Source: Streptomyces leeuwenhoekii (lineage in GTDB: Bacteria > Actinomycetota > Actinomycetes > Streptomycetales > Streptomycetaceae). From it: a stretch of 64,000 nt of DNA. Below, one piece after another: positions 63,994-64,000 of the stretch; the stretch's first letter is position 1; each line of letters begins with the position of its first letter. The notes beneath the pieces were generated by a model, which was given only the letters and a program-made list of their open reading frames with translations, ran no database searches and was not told where the DNA came from. The translations under genes and the position numbers were made by a program. The stretch is from assembly GCF_001013905.1 (NCBI RefSeq), contig NZ_LN831790.1, positions 2,108,001-2,172,000 of the forward strand, given 5' to 3'.

Positions 63994-64000
63994 GTGAACA
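63994..64000 (+). CDS. Start of a further gene of the operon, cut by the window edge
   Basis: After AAAGGACAACCGCAC a GTG AAC start follows the SDR stop by 14 bp. Only two codons are visible, so nothing can be said of its product. Confidence 0.35.

Overview
The window is high-GC DNA (roughly 70% or more by eye) with GTG and TTG starts, GGAGG-type ribosome binding sites, dense ATGA/GTGA gene overlaps, SepF, DasR-type and LacI-type operators and F420-dependent chemistry. All of this fits a Streptomyces chromosome. From memory, the gene order GlcNAc transporter - aconitase - HTH-fused MurA paralogue - SepF2 resembles the S. coelicolor SCO6007-to-SCO5967 interval read backwards. That synteny was not computed here.

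Layout. 1-8.5 kb: a GlcNAc/chitobiose ABC transporter operon of NgcEFG type (cut by the window edge) with a DasR-like site, divergent from a large secreted GH92 mannosidase, then a secreted FG-GAP/VCBS-repeat protein. 8.5-17 kb: a DUF6644/DUF6152 membrane-protein pair divergent from a LysR regulator; aconitase with an iron-box-like element and an ATCTC-N6-GAGAT palindrome; a dienelactone hydrolase; a DUF4236 protein; and an HTH-MurA fusion whose promoter carries the same kind of palindrome. 17-21.6 kb: an accessory patch with an IS5-type transposase remnant and a large secreted protein. That protein ends in a DUF6973-like, toxin-like domain and overlaps a small four-helix membrane protein by 4 nt, suggesting a toxin-immunity pair. 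Two similar sequences bracket the patch.

21.9-27.8 kb: a LacI regulator with a palindrome in its own promoter; a secreted GH81 beta-1,3-glucanase with two perfect copies of that palindrome upstream; and a decayed four-gene operon (dehydrogenase, OtnK-type kinase, OtnC-type aldolase, RraA-type protein) broken by deletions and frameshifts. 27.8-29.8 kb: a three-gene, translationally coupled cassette that looks like a type VII (WXG100-like) secretion effector set. 30.5-32.6 kb: a LysR regulator, a SnoaL-like protein and a secreted DUF6299-like protein, with tandem 16-17 bp repeats between the first two.

32.7-41.1 kb: a CoA-dependent aromatic degradation cluster, best read as 2-aminobenzoate (anthranilate) or salicylate degradation. 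It holds RidA, acyl-CoA dehydrogenase, aryl-CoA ligase, a PaaX-type regulator, a monooxygenase/old-yellow-enzyme fusion and an enoyl-CoA hydratase, with a sulfotransferase gene lying inside it. Two of its promoters share a TGAC-N4-GTCA palindrome. 41.5-45.8 kb: an anti-sigma-type ATPase, then arginine deiminase, ornithine carbamoyltransferase and an amino-acid permease. 46-50 kb: the Hen1/Pnkp RNA-repair pair. 50-54.8 kb: an F420 oxidoreductase, several small conserved proteins, a MazG-like hydrolase overlapping an AAA ATPase, and SepF2. 55.2-64 kb: a LysR regulator divergent from a tightly coupled ring-cleavage operon (two FAH-family proteins, cyclase, flavin monooxygenase, amidohydrolase, extradiol dioxygenase, two SDRs) that runs off the window.

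No tRNA, rRNA, CRISPR array or replication origin was seen.
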